Source: an uncultured Anaerococcus sp.
GTDB lineage: Bacteria > Bacillota > Clostridia > Tissierellales > Peptoniphilaceae
Reading direction: 5' to 3'
NCBI GenBank assembly: GCA_900550345.1
Contig: URRX01000080.1
Coordinates: forward strand, 1-6,756
DNA: 6,756 bases
Positions 5,765 through 6,756 of this stretch are shown piece after piece. The notes under the pieces were generated by a model. That model made no database searches. It saw only the letters and a list, made by a program, of their open reading frames with translations, and was not told the DNA's origin. The stretch's first letter is position 1. Every line of letters starts with the position of its first letter. The position numbers and the translations under genes are program-made.

Positions 5765-5793
5765 ATGATAGCATAAAATTATTTTTTTAACAA
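5765..5793 (-). promoter_or_regulatory. Promoter of the riboswitch-ribU unit
   Basis: On the minus strand TTGTTA (5793-5788) and TATCAT (5770-5765) are separated by exactly 17 nt, and TGC directly before the -10 makes it an extended -10 (TGnTATCAT). The predicted start, around 5758-5760, falls on the first base of riboswitch stem P1, which is the arrangement expected for a riboswitch-controlled transcript. Confidence 0.75.
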
Positions 5794-5796
5794 GAA

Positions 5797-5815
5797 AAAT
5801 AAGCCTAAGCTGACT
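5797..5815 (-). terminator. Weak possible terminator after the winged-helix regulator
   Basis: Directly after the regulator's stop codon, AAGUC and GGCUU can form a 5-bp stem with loop AGCUUA, followed by AUUUUUC. The stem is short and includes a G-U pair, so read-through into the ribU leader is possible. It is the only terminator-like structure between the two genes. Confidence 0.35.
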
Positions 5816-6481
5816 TTATTTTTCAATATCACAAGATTCCATAATCCATGAATAACCTTGTCCTCTAATTGTTTTTATTGGTTCCAATTTTGCTTTTTTA
5901 AATTCTTTACGGATTTTTCTAACATGTTCTCTAACAGATCTATCAGTTGTTTCTATTCCAAGTTTTGACATTTCCTCTACTATAGTTTCTTTTGAAACTG
6001 CTTTATTCATATTTTTAATAAGAATTGTGCAAAGGCTAATTTCTGATTTTGTAAGATCTAATATATCGTTTCCTATCCTAAAAATCCCATTATCAACTTC
6101 AATTGAACAAAAGCCAAATGAAATTATTTTGGAATTATTAATTTCTTCAACTTTTTTTAGGGTAAATTTAACAAATTCATCCCTTGAATAAGAATGAATT
6201 ACAAAATCTTTATCATCAATTTTAGCTTCGTAGGGACTTTTTTTGTACCTATCTGTAAGATAAATCACTGGAATATCAGTGGTTTGTTTTATGTACTGGA
6301 TAAGTTCAATGCACCTGGTATGAGTCATATCCACCAAGATTAAATCAAATTCCGATAGGTCATCTTCTAAAATTATATCCTCAAAATTTTCATATTTTTT
6401 TACAACAACTTCATTTTCATCAAATTTAGAGTTTAACAAGTTAGAAATTCCATTTTTGTATTCCATAGATGCTATTTTCAT
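5816..6481 (-). CDS. OmpR/PhoB-type winged-helix regulator with degenerate receiver domain
   Basis: This 221-residue protein has a response-regulator layout: N-terminal receiver-like domain (about 1-115) and C-terminal winged-helix DNA-binding domain (about 125-215). The DNA-binding half is clear: LDLTKSEISLCTIL (141-154), the recognition region TTDRSVREHVRKIRKEF (178-194) and the wing IKTIRGQGYSWI (202-213). In the receiver, DLILVDMTH puts Asp51 at the phosphoacceptor position and LTDR keeps the switch Thr76. However, the acidic pair of the first strand is missing (KIASMEYKN), and the K-P of the last strand reads His96-Ser97 (FVIHSYS). Phosphorylation by a kinase is therefore doubtful. No histidine kinase is adjacent. 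The ATG at 6481 has TTAGGAG with good spacing, a promoter lies about 60 nt upstream, and a dyad sits in the leader. Target genes are unknown. Confidence 0.85.
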   Translation of the reverse strand: MKIASMEYKNGISNLLNSKFDENEVVVKKYENFEDIILEDDLSEFDLILVDMTHTRCIELIQYIKQTTDIPVIYLTDRYKKSPYEAKIDDKDFVIHSYSRDEFVKFTLKKVEEINNSKIISFGFCSIEVDNGIFRIGNDILDLTKSEISLCTILIKNMNKAVSKETIVEEMSKLGIETTDRSVREHVRKIRKEFKKAKLEPIKTIRGQGYSWIMESCDIEK

Positions 6482-6503
6482 AACTTCTCCTAACTTTTCA
6501 GTA

Positions 6504-6526
6504 TTATCACTTTAAATCTGTGATAA
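6504..6526. promoter_or_regulatory. Dyad TTATCAC-N9-GTGATAA in the leader of the regulator gene
   Basis: TTATCAC (6504-6510) and GTGATAA (6520-6526) form a perfect 7-bp inverted repeat with an AT-rich 9-nt spacer. It lies between the predicted -10 box and the ribosome binding site of the winged-helix regulator gene. The size and symmetry suit a site for a dimeric DNA-binding protein, possibly the regulator itself; a small RNA hairpin is the alternative. Which protein binds is inference. Confidence 0.45.
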
Positions 6527-6540
6527 ACTTATTCACTCTA

Positions 6541-6569
6541 ATTATATAGAAAAATTAGTTGATTAGCAA
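6541..6569 (-). promoter_or_regulatory. Promoter of the winged-helix regulator gene
   Basis: On the minus strand TTGCTA (6569-6564) and TATAAT (6546-6541) are 17 nt apart. The -10 is consensus and the -35 matches four of six positions. The predicted start is near 6535, giving a leader of about 53 nt that contains the TTATCAC/GTGATAA dyad and the TTAGGAGAAG ribosome site. Confidence 0.65.
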
Positions 6570-6621
6570 GATTAATATTTAATTTTTTTTGTATTTTTAT
6601 CCTATAAAAATTCTACAAATA

Positions 6622-6756
6622 TTAGTTTTGATCAAATAATTTCTCATTCATTTTATTAAGATTATCTAATTTTCTATAATATTTTTTTATATTATTTATA
6701 TTATTCATGAAACTTTCTTTTATAATTTCCATTTTATCACTATCGTAGGTACTTAT
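6622..6756 (-). CDS. C-terminal end of an unidentified Lys/Asn-rich protein (partial)
   Basis: A frame enters from the right edge and stays open for 44 codons to the TAA at 6624-6622. The visible end runs from ISTYDSDKMEIIKESF to NKMNEKLFDQN. It is rich in Lys, Asn, Ile and Tyr and looks helical, perhaps coiled-coil. I recognise no family. The internal ATGs lack ribosome binding sites, so the gene most likely starts outside the window. It has the same orientation as all its neighbours and ends 53 nt before the regulator's -35 box; no clear terminator lies between them. Confidence 0.5.
   Translation of the reverse strand: MSTYDSDKMEIIKESFMNNINNIKKYYRKLDNLNKMNEKLFDQN

Noticed and set aside
6594..6610. 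AT-only hairpin TTTTTAT-CCT-ATAAAAA after the partial right-edge gene
   Set aside because: Its stem has no GC pair and on the minus strand it is followed by As, not Ts, so it is not a convincing terminator.

Overview
The window is very AT-rich, and every gene I accept lies on the minus strand, so transcription runs from high to low coordinates. The low GC, the AGGAGG-type ribosome binding sites, the gene order tsaE-tsaB-rimI-tsaD, the FMN-riboswitch-controlled ribU and the sigma-A-like TATAAT boxes point to a low-GC Firmicute. An anaerobic coccus of the Anaerococcus/Peptoniphilus kind is my best guess, but the genus is inference from style and not shown by any marker.

Layout in the direction of transcription. 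(1) 6756-6622: the 3' end of an unrecognised Lys/Asn-rich gene cut by the window edge. (2) 6569-5816: an OmpR-type winged-helix regulator with a degenerate receiver domain, its own promoter and a 7-bp dyad in its leader. (3) 5793-4919: a complete riboflavin-uptake unit, consisting of a promoter with extended -10, an FMN riboswitch starting almost at +1, a probable terminator/antiterminator pair, ribU and a strong intrinsic terminator. (4) 4885-4611: a non-coding element of about 275 bp bounded by near-perfect terminal inverted repeats and built from two inverted copies of a GAGATCTCTCG...CTCGAGATGGG unit. (5) 4540-1913: the tightly packed tRNA t6A cluster tsaE-tsaB-rimI-tsaD, with gaps of 13, -8 and -4 nt. 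(6) 1900-136: a small membrane protein that may be made from a leaderless mRNA, overlapping an S41-family lipoprotein. (7) 135-1: AT-rich spacer, possibly holding the first codons of another gene.

How they work together. TsaE, TsaB and TsaD form the complex that transfers threonylcarbamoyl from threonylcarbamoyl-AMP to A37 of ANN-decoding tRNAs. The AMP intermediate is made by TsaC/Sua5, which is not encoded here. RimI is an N-acetyltransferase that commonly sits between tsaB and tsaD. RibU is the substrate-binding S component of an ECF transporter; its energising module is also not in the window. The regulator has no sensor kinase beside it.

The housekeeping genes are ordinary. The parts most worth a second look are the inverted-repeat element at 4611-4885, the possible leaderless start at 1885, the atypical regulator with its leader dyad, and the S41 lipoprotein that lacks a canonical catalytic lysine.
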